This document shows positions 10,093-18,607 of a stretch of 64,000 nt of DNA, in pieces. The first letter of the stretch is position 1, and every line of letters begins with the position of its first letter. The stretch covers positions 1 to 64,000 of the forward strand of contig NZ_CP016292.1 in the NCBI RefSeq assembly GCF_001679785.1, given 5' to 3'. The DNA comes from Rhizobium leguminosarum. Lineage in GTDB: Bacteria > Pseudomonadota > Alphaproteobacteria > Rhizobiales > Rhizobiaceae. A program made the translations under genes and the position numbers. The notes beneath the pieces are model-generated. The model searched no databases, was not told where the DNA came from, and worked only from the letters and a program-made list of their open reading frames with translations.

Positions 10093-10222
10093 CGGGCCGC
10101 AGCGCATATTCGGGCGTGAGCCAGAGCAAACTCCTCGGCATAGGGGCAGGCCGAAGCCATCGCCACCTTGATGCGGCGGACTGAGACGCGGACCTGGGCG
10201 CCGATCTTCAACAGCTTCAATC
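10093..10222 (-). pseudogene. IS1380-family transposase, C-terminal remnant
   Basis: Leftward translation gives LKLLKIGAQVRVSVRRIKVA, then ASACPYAEEFALAHARICA and a stop. This is the C-terminal signature of IS1380 transposases (SRVRLAFASACPxxxxF). It is cut on the right by the end of an IS5-A fragment. Confidence 0.7.
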
Positions 10223-10224
10223 AG

Positions 10225-10682
10225 CACTGTTGCATGGATCAGACTTTGGACGAGGCAACCCTATCCACTGCATTTTTCATGCAACGCGCTCGAACTTGGG
10301 CCGGCCAAGTTCTGTCATCCGGTTAAGAACACGGACGCCAATCTTCGCTTCAGTCTTCTGATTGTCAAAATGTCGTGCTTTGAGTTTGGGCCCGATCACA
10401 GCCTTCCATCGACCCATCTGGGTCTCAGCGCGACTGCGCTTGTTGTAGCCGGCGGATTTCTGCCATGCCATCCGCCCTTTGGTCTGGATTTCTGCAATAT
10501 GGCGATCGCGGACAGATGGAACCAGCACCGATTGAGGGCTGGCAACGGCAGTCTTGGGAGGTGGGATAATGACCTCCACGATCTCACCAAAGCGTGTCGC
10601 CAGAAGGATCTCGGGTTGGCGTTCCATCATAGGCGCCGTCGGCAATGAACTTCTCGACGGGGCCACCGATCTGGTCCAGAAG
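10225..10682 (-). pseudogene. IS5-A 3' fragment
   Basis: Carries the IS5-A right end (CTGTTGCATGGATCAG read inward at 10228) and the C-terminal 130 codons of its transposase (RFGEIVEVIIPPPKTA, KRSRAETQMGRWKAVIG). The frame is shifted by one inserted base near 10612, just after DGAYDGTPTRD. It is truncated at 10682 by IS5-B. Confidence 0.8.
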
Positions 10683-10782
10683 GGCGTTGGTGCATGGATC
10701 GGGACTTGAGCGGATCTGGATCTGCGATGGGGCTATCTATGTGGTCGGTCCATTGCGGCGGATGGATTTAGGGCGTGCGCAT
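10683..10782 (-). mobile_element. IS5-B 3' end fragment
   Basis: 100 bp running from the inverted end GGCGTTGGTGCATGGATCGG to codons for ARPKSIRRNGPTT, the C-terminus of the IS5-B transposase. Identical to the left edge of the fragment at 24576. IS5-C copy 3 interrupts it after CGTGCGCAT. Confidence 0.75.
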
Positions 10783-11896
10783 GGCGTTGGTGCGCGGATA
10801 TGAAATCGAGGGCATTTCGATCTTTGATGTAGTTGGTTATGCCTGCGTGACTTGACGCCGGACAGACTCCGGGCGTCCACATGCCAGCATGCGGTTGAGA
10901 ACGATGCAACCGATGGCAACCTCGGTCTGTTGAGCCGGAAAGGAGCGGGCCCGCAGGCGCAATCCGATCAGCCCCTTGTATCGTCCGATGGCGGTTTCGA
11001 TCAGCGCACGCTTGCCGTAGCCGGCGGCTGCCTGCCATTTCAGCCGACCGTCGCTTGCGATTGCGGCAATGTGCTTGTCCCTTTGACCAGGCGGTCCGGT
11101 ATCACCGCTTTCCACCGCCGTGGAACGCGGTGGAATGACGATGTTCGCGGTTGCGCTGTGCTGCAGGATAGACCGATAGGTTGGTTTGCCGTCATAGGCT
11201 CCGTCGGCCGTGAACTGGTCGATCTCGCCGTCGATCTGATCGAGCAGCGGTGCCACCTGGGAAGGATCATCCGTTTTCTGGTCTGTCAGCCCATGGGCAA
11301 TGATCGCGCCACTTTTGGCATCCACTGCCAGATGCAGCTTGCGCCAGTTGCGACGTGATCTGGCGCCATGTTTTTTCTCCAGCCACTGCCCGGCGCCGTA
11401 GACTTTCAATCCCGTGCTATCGACAAGCACATGCAGCGGGCCGTCCGGCAGCGGCGGGTTTCGTCGGGCTGATGGCTCCCACTTCTGTGCCCGACGGCTC
11501 AGCGTCGTATGATCTGGAACTGGGACTTTCAGCCCCATGAGATCCAGCAGCGAGTGGAGCAATCCCTCGGTCTGGCGCAGCCGCATTGCGAAGACGCAAC
11601 CCAGCGTCAGCGCAGTCTCAATGGCGAGATCGGAATACTGGGCTTGGCCGCCGCGGGTCTTGCGTCGCGGAGCGCGCCATCCTGCCAGTGCCTCCGGCGT
11701 TACCCATAAGGTCAGGCTACCACGCCGGCGCAGACCTGCTTCGTAGTCACGCCAATTCGTCACCCTGAATTTCATCTTTCCGACGCGATGACGACGATCG
11801 GCGTTGTGTTTGTACGGCATGGCACTCGGATCAAACTGATTTCGATCCTGCCTGCCTATCGCCAAACCGTTGACAAAGGATCCATGCACCAACGCT
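10783..11896 (-). mobile_element. IS5-C copy 3 (1114 bp, inverted)
   Basis: Same ends as the other copies, opposite orientation. The nine bases outside its right end (plus-strand CGTGCGCAT, 10774-10782) pair with ATGCGCACG at 18599-18607, just outside the left end of copy 4. Its other flank lies 14 bp before an IS66 tnpC start. Confidence 0.9.
10837..11820 (-). CDS. IS5-family transposase, IS5-C copy 3
   Basis: 327-aa DDE transposase, leftward. It differs from the other three copies by at least three substitutions (HRVGKM for HHVGKM, EKKHG for EQKHG, RRNWRK for RRTWRK). Catalytic motifs are intact (DSTGLKVYG, ADGAYDGKP, LIETAIGRYK). It is the most diverged of the four. Confidence 0.92.
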   Translation of the reverse strand: MPYKHNADRRHRVGKMKFRVTNWRDYEAGLRRRGSLTLWVTPEALAGWRAPRRKTRGGQAQYSDLAIETALTLGCVFAMRLRQTEGLLHSLLDLMGLKVPVPDHTTLSRRAQKWEPSARRNPPLPDGPLHVLVDSTGLKVYGAGQWLEKKHGARSRRNWRKLHLAVDAKSGAIIAHGLTDQKTDDPSQVAPLLDQIDGEIDQFTADGAYDGKPTYRSILQHSATANIVIPPRSTAVESGDTGPPGQRDKHIAAIASDGRLKWQAAAGYGKRALIETAIGRYKGLIGLRLRARSFPAQQTEVAIGCIVLNRMLACGRPESVRRQVTQA

Positions 11897-11910
11897 CTCT
11901 GGTAGGCCTC

Positions 11911-13388
11911 ATGACGCCGCCCGATCTGCAGCTCCCGGATGATGTAGAGACACTGAAGGCTATGGTCCTTGCCATGGCTGACAAGGCGGCGCGGACTGAT
12001 GCTCTTGAGAGCGAGGTCGCAGATCTGAAGGCGCGAAACGCCGATGCTGATGAACGCATCGAACGACTGACCCAGATCCTGAAAGCCTTCGATCGTGCTC
12101 GCTTTGGCCGACGATCGGAAAAGCTTGGACCTTCAGGCATCGACGATGAACAGCAGGCATTTGTCTTTGAGGAGATTGAGACCGGCATCGCCGCGATCCG
12201 GGCCCAGGTCACCAAGGGCGCAGCCCATCCGGATGGCAAACGTCAGCCGCGGCCGCGCAAGGGCTTCGCACCTCATCTGGAGCGGGTCGAAGTGGTGATC
12301 GAGCCGGATGAACTGCCTGAGCATGCCGGCAAGCAGAAGGTGCTGATCGGAGAAGACATCTCTGAACGGCTAGATGTCGTGCCGGCGAAGTTCCGGGTCA
12401 TCGTCACCCGGCGGCCGAAGTATGCCTTCAAAAACGAAGACGGTGTCGTCCAGGCATCGGCGCCCGCGCACATCATCGAGGGTGGCATTCCGACGGAAGC
12501 ACTTCTGGCCCAGATCGCGGTCTCGAAGTATGCCGATGGCCTTCCGCTCTATCGGCAGGAGGCAATCTATGCCCGCGACAAGGTCGATCTCGATCGCAAA
12601 CTGATGGCGCAATGGATGGGCAAGCTCGGCTTCGAGCTCGACATTCTGGCCGATTACATCCTCGCCGAGGTCAAGAAGGCCGAGCGTATCTTCGCTGATG
12701 AGACGACGTTGCCAACGCTCGCGCCGGGATCCGGATCGGCAAAGACGGCCTGGCTGTGGGCCTATGCCAGGGATGACAGACCCTTTGGCGGCAGTGGCCC
12801 GCCGATGGTCGCCTATCGCTTCGAAGATAGCCGCGCTGGCGATCGTGTCGCCCGGCATCTGAATGGCTATCGTGGCATCCTTCAGGTCGACGGGTATGGC
12901 GCCTACAACAAGCTTGCCCGATCTGACGGCGGCAATGACGGAGTGATATTGGCCGGCTGCTGGTCCCATAGCAGACGCAAGTTCTACGAGCTCCACGCCT
13001 CGGAAAGCTCAAAGATCGCCACCGAAACGGTGGAGCTGATGGCAAAGCTCTGGCAGGTCGAAGAAACTGCCCGCGGGCAAAGCCCTGACGCTCGTGCCGC
13101 GGCGCGTCAGCAGACATCTGCTGCCGTCGTCAATGAGCTCTTCGACCTTTGGCAAAGAACCCTGCCGCGGATCTCCGGCAAATCGAAGCTTGCCGAGGCG
13201 ATCCGCTATGCTACCTCGCGTCGCTCCATCTTCGAACGCTTCCTCACCGACGGTCGCATCGAGCTCGACTCCAACATCGTTGAGCGCGCGATCGGGCCCC
13301 AGACAATTACGCGAAAGAACTCCCTCTTCGCCGGCAGCGACGGCGGGGGCAGGACCTGGGCGACAATCGCCACGCTCCTTCAGACGGC
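11911..13388 (+). pseudogene. tnpC: IS66-family TnpC, 5' part (interrupted by RIT element)
   Basis: Starts MTPPDLQLPDDVETLKAMVL with a coiled-coil leader, then RARFGRRSEKLG, the zinc-finger-like and transposase core, and the ILQVDGYGAYNKLA, AGCWSHSRRKF and ELDSNIVERAIGP motifs. The frame stops being TnpC at 13388, inside LLQTA-K. The missing end (MNNVDPQAWLTQTLERIANS ... MPWNYTG) is found at 18166-18280. Joining 11911-13388 to 18166-18280 gives exactly 531 codons, so the RIT insertion removed nothing. tnpA and tnpB of this IS66 are absent, replaced by IS5-C copy 3. Confidence 0.9.
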
Positions 13389-13389
13389 G

Positions 13390-13409
13390 TTATGCCGCGC
13401 GCGGCATAA
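13390..13409. repeat. 20-bp perfect palindrome outside the RIT left repeat
   Basis: TTATGCCGCGCGCGGCATAA reads the same on both strands. Its TTATGCCG half matches the TTATGCCGACC of the adjacent terminal repeat. It is absent at the corresponding junction of RIT copy 2. Possibly a recombinase core or coupling sequence. Confidence 0.7.
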
Positions 13410-13410
13410 T

Positions 13411-13441
13411 GCTGTTTATGCCGACCGTCGAACTATGCCGA
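13411..13441. repeat. RIT left terminal inverted repeat
   Basis: 31 bp, GCTGTTTATGCC...CTATGCCGA, an exact inverted match to 18135-18165. Within it TCGGCATA-type boxes occur twice. A 15-bp internal partner CACTCGGCATAGTTC at 13509-13523 is the exact inverse of 13430-13444. Confidence 0.85.
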
Positions 13442-13529
13442 GTGTCTCTTCTATTGTTTGCAGCAAACCGTGCGTTCCCGGCCCGTTCGGCGGGTCGCTG
13501 TTGTTTGGCACTCGGCATAGTTCTCATGC

Positions 13530-14531
13530 TCAGAGGGCGTTCAGGAATTCCAGAAGCCGGTCGCTTGGTCGAAATCGCTCGGCCTTGGCGCGTTCGTACG
13601 GCTTCAGCTTTGCGAGTGCAGATTCCTTCAGTTCGAGATGTGCATGAAGATAGGTCAACGTCGTTTCCATCGCTTCGTGGCCCAACCACAGGGCAATTAC
13701 GGAGCAGTCGACGCCCGCCTGCAGCAACTCCATGGCAGCAGAGTGCCGCAAGACATGGGGCGAGACCCGCTTTGAGCGAAGGGAGATGCAGTGCTCACGT
13801 GCTTTGGCGACATATTTGTTCAGCAGCGCCTGCACGCCGTCCGCGCTGAGCCTGCCACCGTGCATATTCGGAAAGAGAGCCGTTGCGCCCCGCTTCCCTG
13901 GCTCCCTGAGCCACCGCTGGAGGGCTTGCTGTGCAACCTTCGTGAGCGGCGTACTTCGCTCTTTGCGGCCCTTGCCGACGCATTGCACATGCGCACCGCG
14001 GCCGAGCACTACCGAGTCTCGGTCGAGGTCGATGATCTCCGAGACCCGCAGCCCCGTTTGCGCGGCCAGCAATAGCAGAGTGTAATCGCGGCGTCCCAGC
14101 CACGTGTTTCGATCCGTACAGTCCAGGATCGCTTCAATCTCGGGCCTGGTTAGGAACTGAAGCTGCCGCTTGTCGCATCGCTTGCTGGGGATCGCGAGCA
14201 CACGCTGAATGTGGGCGCTGTGTGCCGGCTCCTCAAACGCCGCATATCGGAAGAAAGAGCGGATGGCTGTGAGGCGGAGATTCCGGGTCCGCACCGAGGC
14301 GGATCTCTGCGTCTCAAGATCCTCCAGGAATGCGCCGATGAAAGGAGCGTCCAAATCCCGCAGCGTCAACTGGGATGGGGATCTCCCAATGCGCGTCTGT
14401 GCGAAAGCAAACAGGAGCCTGAAGGTGTCGCGATAGGAGGCGATGGTATTGGAACTTACACCTCGATGCTTCATAAGCCGATCCGTAAACCACCGCTCGA
14501 TTAGCACGGGCAGGTCGTTCGTGTGTCTCAT
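13530..14531 (-). CDS. ritC: RIT tyrosine recombinase C
   Basis: 333 aa from ATG at 14531, overlapping the ritB stop as ATGA. N-terminal SAM-like core-binding domain (MKHRGVSSNTIASYRDTFRL), then the catalytic domain with TGLRVSEI (Arg I), GKGRKERSTPL (Lys), HVLRHSAAM (His-x-x-Arg II), WLGHEAMETTLTYLH (His III and nucleophilic Tyr). All catalytic residues are present. It acts with RitA and RitB in strand exchange at the element ends; the exact role of each subunit is not settled. Confidence 0.9.
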   Translation of the reverse strand: MRHTNDLPVLIERWFTDRLMKHRGVSSNTIASYRDTFRLLFAFAQTRIGRSPSQLTLRDLDAPFIGAFLEDLETQRSASVRTRNLRLTAIRSFFRYAAFEEPAHSAHIQRVLAIPSKRCDKRQLQFLTRPEIEAILDCTDRNTWLGRRDYTLLLLAAQTGLRVSEIIDLDRDSVVLGRGAHVQCVGKGRKERSTPLTKVAQQALQRWLREPGKRGATALFPNMHGGRLSADGVQALLNKYVAKAREHCISLRSKRVSPHVLRHSAAMELLQAGVDCSVIALWLGHEAMETTLTYLHAHLELKESALAKLKPYERAKAERFRPSDRLLEFLNAL

Positions 14532-15451
14532 GACCGGACCTCCCAACGCTTATCCAATCGCCGTACGGCATGGTTCATCAGTTCCGGCGTGGCCGACAGA
14601 TACCAATAGGTGTCGCGAACATTGGCATGGCCGAGGAAGGTTGAGAGAACGGGCAGCTCGCGTTCCACATCTTCGCCGGCGCGATGCCAGTTGATCAGGG
14701 TCTGGACGGCGAAACGGTGACGAAGATCATGAATCCGTGGGCCATCTCGATTCCCCTCCTGTCGTAATCCGATTTGCCGGGATAGTCGCCAGAACACGCG
14801 ATGCACGTATTGATGCAGCAATCTGCCGCCTTGTTCGGCGACGAAGAAATAGGGACTGCGCGGCGTACCAAGGTGTGCATCGCGTCGGGCGGCGTAGCCC
14901 GAAAGGACAGCAATTGTCGTGGCATGCAGCGGGACCAGCCGTGACTTGCCAAACTTTGTCTCTCGGATGGTGAGGACGCCCTGGTCGAGATCGACATCGG
15001 CCCGGAGCAGGCTGAGCGCTTCGGAATGGCGCAGTCCGGCCACTGCTATCAGCCCGAACAGGCAGTGATATGTCCAGCGCCGCAGAGCGTTGGCCGGCGG
15101 CAACGACAGTGCCGCCGCCAAAAGTGTCTGAATCTCGATCTCGCTATAGATGTAGGGCTTTGTCCGCCGTGCCGGTGCTACAGCGTCGCTTGGTAGCACT
15201 TCTGTCAAAGGATCGAAATAACTGAGGTGCTGTGCAAAGCAGCGCACATCAGACAGGCGGATGGACCAGCTTGGCTGCCGGCCCATCGAGGTGACCCACT
15301 CCATTGCCAGATCATTCGTGATGGTCTCGGCGCCGCGGGATTCCATGAAAGCGACGAACTCCGACAATCGTTTTGCCGGACCGTCATATTTGTATCCCAG
15401 CCCTTGGCGCATGCCGATGTAGCGCTCAAACGCGGTGCCAAGCCGGCTCAT
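14528..15451 (-). CDS. ritB: RIT tyrosine recombinase B
   Basis: 307 aa, leftward, overlapping ritA by 4 bp (ATGA) and ritC by 4 bp, so the trio is translationally coupled. MSRLGTAFERYIGMRQGLGY opens the core-binding domain. Catalytic residues are visible in AGLRHSEALSLL, ETKFGKSRLVPL, HDLRHRFAVQTL and FLGHANVRDTYWYLSA. Intact. Confidence 0.9.
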   Translation of the reverse strand: MSRLGTAFERYIGMRQGLGYKYDGPAKRLSEFVAFMESRGAETITNDLAMEWVTSMGRQPSWSIRLSDVRCFAQHLSYFDPLTEVLPSDAVAPARRTKPYIYSEIEIQTLLAAALSLPPANALRRWTYHCLFGLIAVAGLRHSEALSLLRADVDLDQGVLTIRETKFGKSRLVPLHATTIAVLSGYAARRDAHLGTPRSPYFFVAEQGGRLLHQYVHRVFWRLSRQIGLRQEGNRDGPRIHDLRHRFAVQTLINWHRAGEDVERELPVLSTFLGHANVRDTYWYLSATPELMNHAVRRLDKRWEVRS

Positions 15452-15797
15452 TGGACACCTCCCGGCCAGGGTAGGCTCAGTTCACGCAGCTTATCAATAT
15501 CGAGCTTGGCATAGATTCTTGTACTGTCGATGCTTCGATGGCGGAGCAGTTGGCCGATCTCAGCAAAGCTGGCGCCCGATCGCAAAAGGTCAGTCGCAAG
15601 GCTGTGGCGGAAAAGATGGGCGCCGTGATGCGCATAGCCTTCAATGTCGGCCTGTTCGAGTGCTTGCTTAGCGATCCACGTGATGGCGCTGCCAGATGTA
15701 AAACCCACGTGCGGGGCGAGTGTTCGTAGGAAAAGTCGTCGACATGCCGAGGCTGGACGCCCATGTCGGATATAAGCGACGAGTGCTGTTCCGACGT

Positions 15798-15805
15798 CGT
15801 GACGC
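15798..15805. repeat. 8-bp target duplication of IS256-type element, left copy
   Basis: CGTGACGC, repeated exactly at 17145-17152 on the other side of the element. Confidence 0.9.
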
Positions 15806-17144
15806 GGTTATGTGCGTCAAGTTCAGCAAAAAGGGCGGTCATGAGACTGGTCATGCGGCATTGCGGAGAGCGAGTTTCTTATGCTCTCTGAGATCGTCCA
15901 TGTTGATGTATCGATTGGCCTCCATCCAGTTTTCGTGGGTTTCGACGGCAAGGGCCCTGACCAGGCGCAGGCAGCTTTCGGTGTTGGGAAAGATGCGCAC
16001 GACGTAGGTTCTACGACGGATTTCCTCGTTGAGGCGCTCGAGCATGTTGGTGCTCTTGAGATGCTTGTGGTGAGTGCGCGGTAGCCGGAAGAAAGTGAGC
16101 GTCTGCTCGATGGCTTCCTCGACCCAGCCGGTCAGCCGTGGATATTTTCCCGACCATTTGCCAAGCCAGGCGGAAAGATCGGTTTTCGCCTCGGCGAGAT
16201 CGCGCCGGTCGTAGATCCATCGCAGTTCCTGCAGGCAATCGTCGCCGTGCTTGCGTGGCAGATGGTCGAGCGCATTGCGCAGGAAGTGCACATAGCAGCG
16301 CTGCCAGGCGGCTTCCGGAATGACTTCGCCGATCGCCGCGACGAGGCCGGCATGATCGTCGGAGACGACGAACTCGACACCCTTGAGGCCGCGGGCTTTC
16401 AATCCCAACAGGAAGTCCTTCCAGGCCGAGCGGCTCTCGCGGCCGGCCATCTCGACGGACAGGATTTGCCGCCGGCCGTCCCAGTCGATGCCGACGGCGA
16501 TCAGCACCGCCTGGCTCCTGACGACGCCGCCCTCTCTGACCTTCTCATAACGGGCATCGAGGATGAGATAGGGAAAGGGCTCTTGAAGCGGGCGGCAGGC
16601 AAAGGCCTTTAGGCTTTCATCGAGCCGCTTGTTGATCGCCGAGATCGATGAGGCCGAGAACGCATGCCCGCACAGTTCTTCGGTGATCGCCTTGACCTTG
16701 CGCGTCGACACCCCCTGCACATACATCTCGGCCAGCGTGGCGACCAGCGCCCGCTCCGAGCGCTGGTAGCGTTCGAACAGCTCGGTGGAGAAGTGTCCCG
16801 AGCGGTCCTGCGGCACCCTGAGTTCCAACTTGCCCACCCGCGTTATCAGCGTGCGGCCGTAATGGCCGGAGCGGTAGCCGAGCCGCTCGGGCGTGCGTTC
16901 GCCTTTCGCGGCTCCCAAAGCCTCGTCCATCTCGGCTTCAAGGACCTCCTGCATCACCGCGCGCAGCACCTCGTGCAGCCCATCGGGGTTCGAAAGCAGA
17001 ATGTCTTTGACGGTAGCAACAGCAGTCTTATCTTCTGTCTTGGTCATGGTGGCGTTCCTTCCAGGGAATCAGGTGACGTTGAACATCACCAGCCTGCCAT
17101 GACCGCCCCTCTCAGTGAATTTGCAGAACCTTCCGCACACTACC
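15806..17144 (-). mobile_element. IS256-family element in ritA (1339 bp)
   Basis: Inverted ends GGTTATGTGCGTCAAGTTC (left) and, read inward, GGTAGTGTGCGGAAGGTTC (right), flanked by an 8-bp direct duplication CGTGACGC. One transposase gene. Complete element. Confidence 0.92.
15851..17047 (-). CDS. IS256-family (mutator-type) transposase
   Basis: 398 aa. Motifs of the Transposase_mut family are visible: YLILDARYEKVREGG (first Asp), EFVVSDDHAGLVAAI (second Asp), WQRCYVHFLRNALDHLP (the C-x-x-H signature) and STNMLERLNEEIRRRTYVV (Glu). Full length for the family (about 400 aa). Carried inside ritA and intact, so mobilisation could restore ritA if excision were precise. Confidence 0.95.
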   Translation of the reverse strand: MTKTEDKTAVATVKDILLSNPDGLHEVLRAVMQEVLEAEMDEALGAAKGERTPERLGYRSGHYGRTLITRVGKLELRVPQDRSGHFSTELFERYQRSERALVATLAEMYVQGVSTRKVKAITEELCGHAFSASSISAINKRLDESLKAFACRPLQEPFPYLILDARYEKVREGGVVRSQAVLIAVGIDWDGRRQILSVEMAGRESRSAWKDFLLGLKARGLKGVEFVVSDDHAGLVAAIGEVIPEAAWQRCYVHFLRNALDHLPRKHGDDCLQELRWIYDRRDLAEAKTDLSAWLGKWSGKYPRLTGWVEEAIEQTLTFFRLPRTHHKHLKSTNMLERLNEEIRRRTYVVRIFPNTESCLRLVRALAVETHENWMEANRYINMDDLREHKKLALRNAA

Positions 17145-18134
17145 CGTGACGCAGCGGCATAGTCGCTTGGCGTCGTCCCTTTCCGTGTACGAGGATCGTG
17201 CCCGACTGCCAGTCGATATCGTCAAGATTGAGGTTGGAAACTTCGCTGGCGCGCAAACCGAGCTTGGCGAGGATCATCAGAACCGCGTAGTCCCGACGAC
17301 CCATTGCCGTCGTCCGATCACAGGCATCGAGAACCTTCTGGACTTTCTCGGGCGGGAGAAATGTTGGAAGGCCGGCAAGTCGCCAGCGGCGGATGGACGG
17401 CACACAGCCAGCGAGCGGCATCGAGATGAAACCCTTCAGATGCAAATAGCGCAGGAAGGCACGCACAACCCCGCACATGGCTTTGCCACTGTCGGCGGAA
17501 CCATCGAGCGCATGTCGCTCGACATAACCGATCACGGTCTGCGGGGTGAGCGCTGCAAACCCGTCTACGCCTAAAGGGCACACCTCCCGGAGAAATCGAA
17601 GCGACAGAAGCTTGTGGCTCCCCATAGTCGCGGCGGCGAGCCCTCTCTCAGTCGAGAGATATTGCCCGAATACATCGACGATCTTCTCGTGCTCACTGCG
17701 CAGAATCGGAAGTGCGGCTGGTATTAAGCCTTTCTCCCGTAACGCCAAAAGCAAGCGGCGGAGTGCCGATCGATCGCCCGAGTCGGGCTTCCAGTGCTTG
17801 AAACGATGCTCAAGAAAGCGGTCGACGTGAACCTCGCTTAAATCCTGCGGAGCATGTCCATTGCCAACATGCCAGTCCATCAGATCCCGAAACAGGCTCA
17901 GCGAGCGCCACGTGCAATGCCGACCCAAACCTTCGTTCGACATTTTGGCGGCGTAAACGCCCGCAAACTCCCGATACGGACCATAGACCAGCTTCCGGTA
18001 TAGGGCGCTGCGATTCAAATAGTCAGTTGCGTTCATGTGTCCTCTCCTTCGCGTCAACTGCGACGGAGAGACCCTAAACTATGCCGACTAGCTGCCCGCT
18101 ATGATGCCGGAAACGTTGGCAAAAAGTTGATTAA

Positions 18135-18165
18135 TCGGCATAGTTCGACGGTCGGCATAAACAGC
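18135..18165. repeat. RIT right terminal inverted repeat
   Basis: 31-bp exact inverse of 13411-13441, followed directly by AAAGATGAAC of IS66 tnpC. A subterminal AACTATGCCGA box at 18077-18087 lies inverted to the TCGGCATAGTTC of this repeat. Confidence 0.85.
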
Positions 18166-18302
18166 AAAGATGAACAACGTCGATCCGCAGGCCTGGCTCA
18201 CCCAGACCCTCGAGCGCATAGCCAACAGCTGGCCCAGCAGCGAAATCGATGCACTCATGCCGTGGAACTACACAGGCTGAACGGCCTCGGCTTGCCGCTT
18301 AC
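18166..18302 (+). pseudogene. tnpC: IS66 TnpC 3' end and IS66 right end
   Basis: Codes MNNVDPQAWLTQTLERIANS...LMPWNYTG and stop (18278-18280), the IS66_C terminal domain missing from 11911-13388. The right inverted end of IS66 follows (GTAAGCGGCAAGCC on the minus strand), finishing at 18302. IS5-B transposase sequence begins immediately after. Confidence 0.85.
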
Positions 18303-18607
18303 TACGACGCGGTCACCGACCACAGTGCAGCTGCCGTCATCGTCATTCCCCCGCGCGCCAACGCGATCGAACCAGCCGGCGATCAATCTCCCGGACAAAG
18401 GGATCAGCATATCGCTGCAATCAGCAGAGACGGGCGAATGAAATGGCAGGCCTCCACCGGCTACGGCAAGCGCTCGCTGGTCGAGACTGCCATCGGCCGA
18501 TACAAGTCCACCATCGGGCGGCGTCTGCGGGCTCGGTCGTTTCACGCTCAGCAGACGGAAGTGGCCATCGGGTGCGCCGCCCTCAATCGTATGCTTGCAT
18601 GCGCACG
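18303..18607 (+). pseudogene. IS5-B transposase, C-terminal fragment
   Basis: Reads YDAVTDHSAAAVIVIPPRA, HIAAISRDGRMKWQASTGYG, KRSLVETAIGRYKSTIGRRL and LNRMLACA. This is an IS5-type transposase related to, but distinct from, IS5-C. It was interrupted on the left by the IS66 end and on the right by IS5-C copy 4. The last nine bases (ATGCGCACG) are a split IS5-C target duplication. Confidence 0.8.

Larger units (their letters stand above)
15448..18036 (-). pseudogene. ritA: RIT tyrosine recombinase A, interrupted by IS256-type element
   Basis: The 5' part starts at ATG 18036 behind AAGGAGAGGACAC, a strong ribosome site, and runs through LGLRASEVSNLN (Arg I) to HGKGRRQATMPLRH. The rest resumes left of the insertion: ALVAYIRHGRP, HLFRHSLATDLLRSG and LLRHRSIDSTRIYAKLD with the Tyr. 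Removing the IS and one 8-bp duplication restores one continuous frame of about 420 codons. So the gene is broken only by the insertion. Confidence 0.88.
13389..18165 (-). mobile_element. RIT element copy 1 (recombinase in trio)
   Basis: Three overlapping tyrosine-recombinase genes (ritA-ritB-ritC, leftward) between perfect 31-bp inverted repeats at 13411-13441 and 18135-18165. An extra 22 bp, mostly a perfect palindrome, lies outside the left repeat. The element sits in IS66 tnpC and is itself interrupted in ritA by an IS256-type element, without which it would be about 3.4 kb. RIT elements are known as trios of tyrosine recombinases with inverted ends; no cargo is present here. Confidence 0.9.

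Noticed and set aside
11788..13647. 619-codon frame that appears to extend tnpC at both ends
   Set aside because: The first 41 codons lie in IS5-C and the last about 86 in the RIT end; only 11911-13388 is TnpC.
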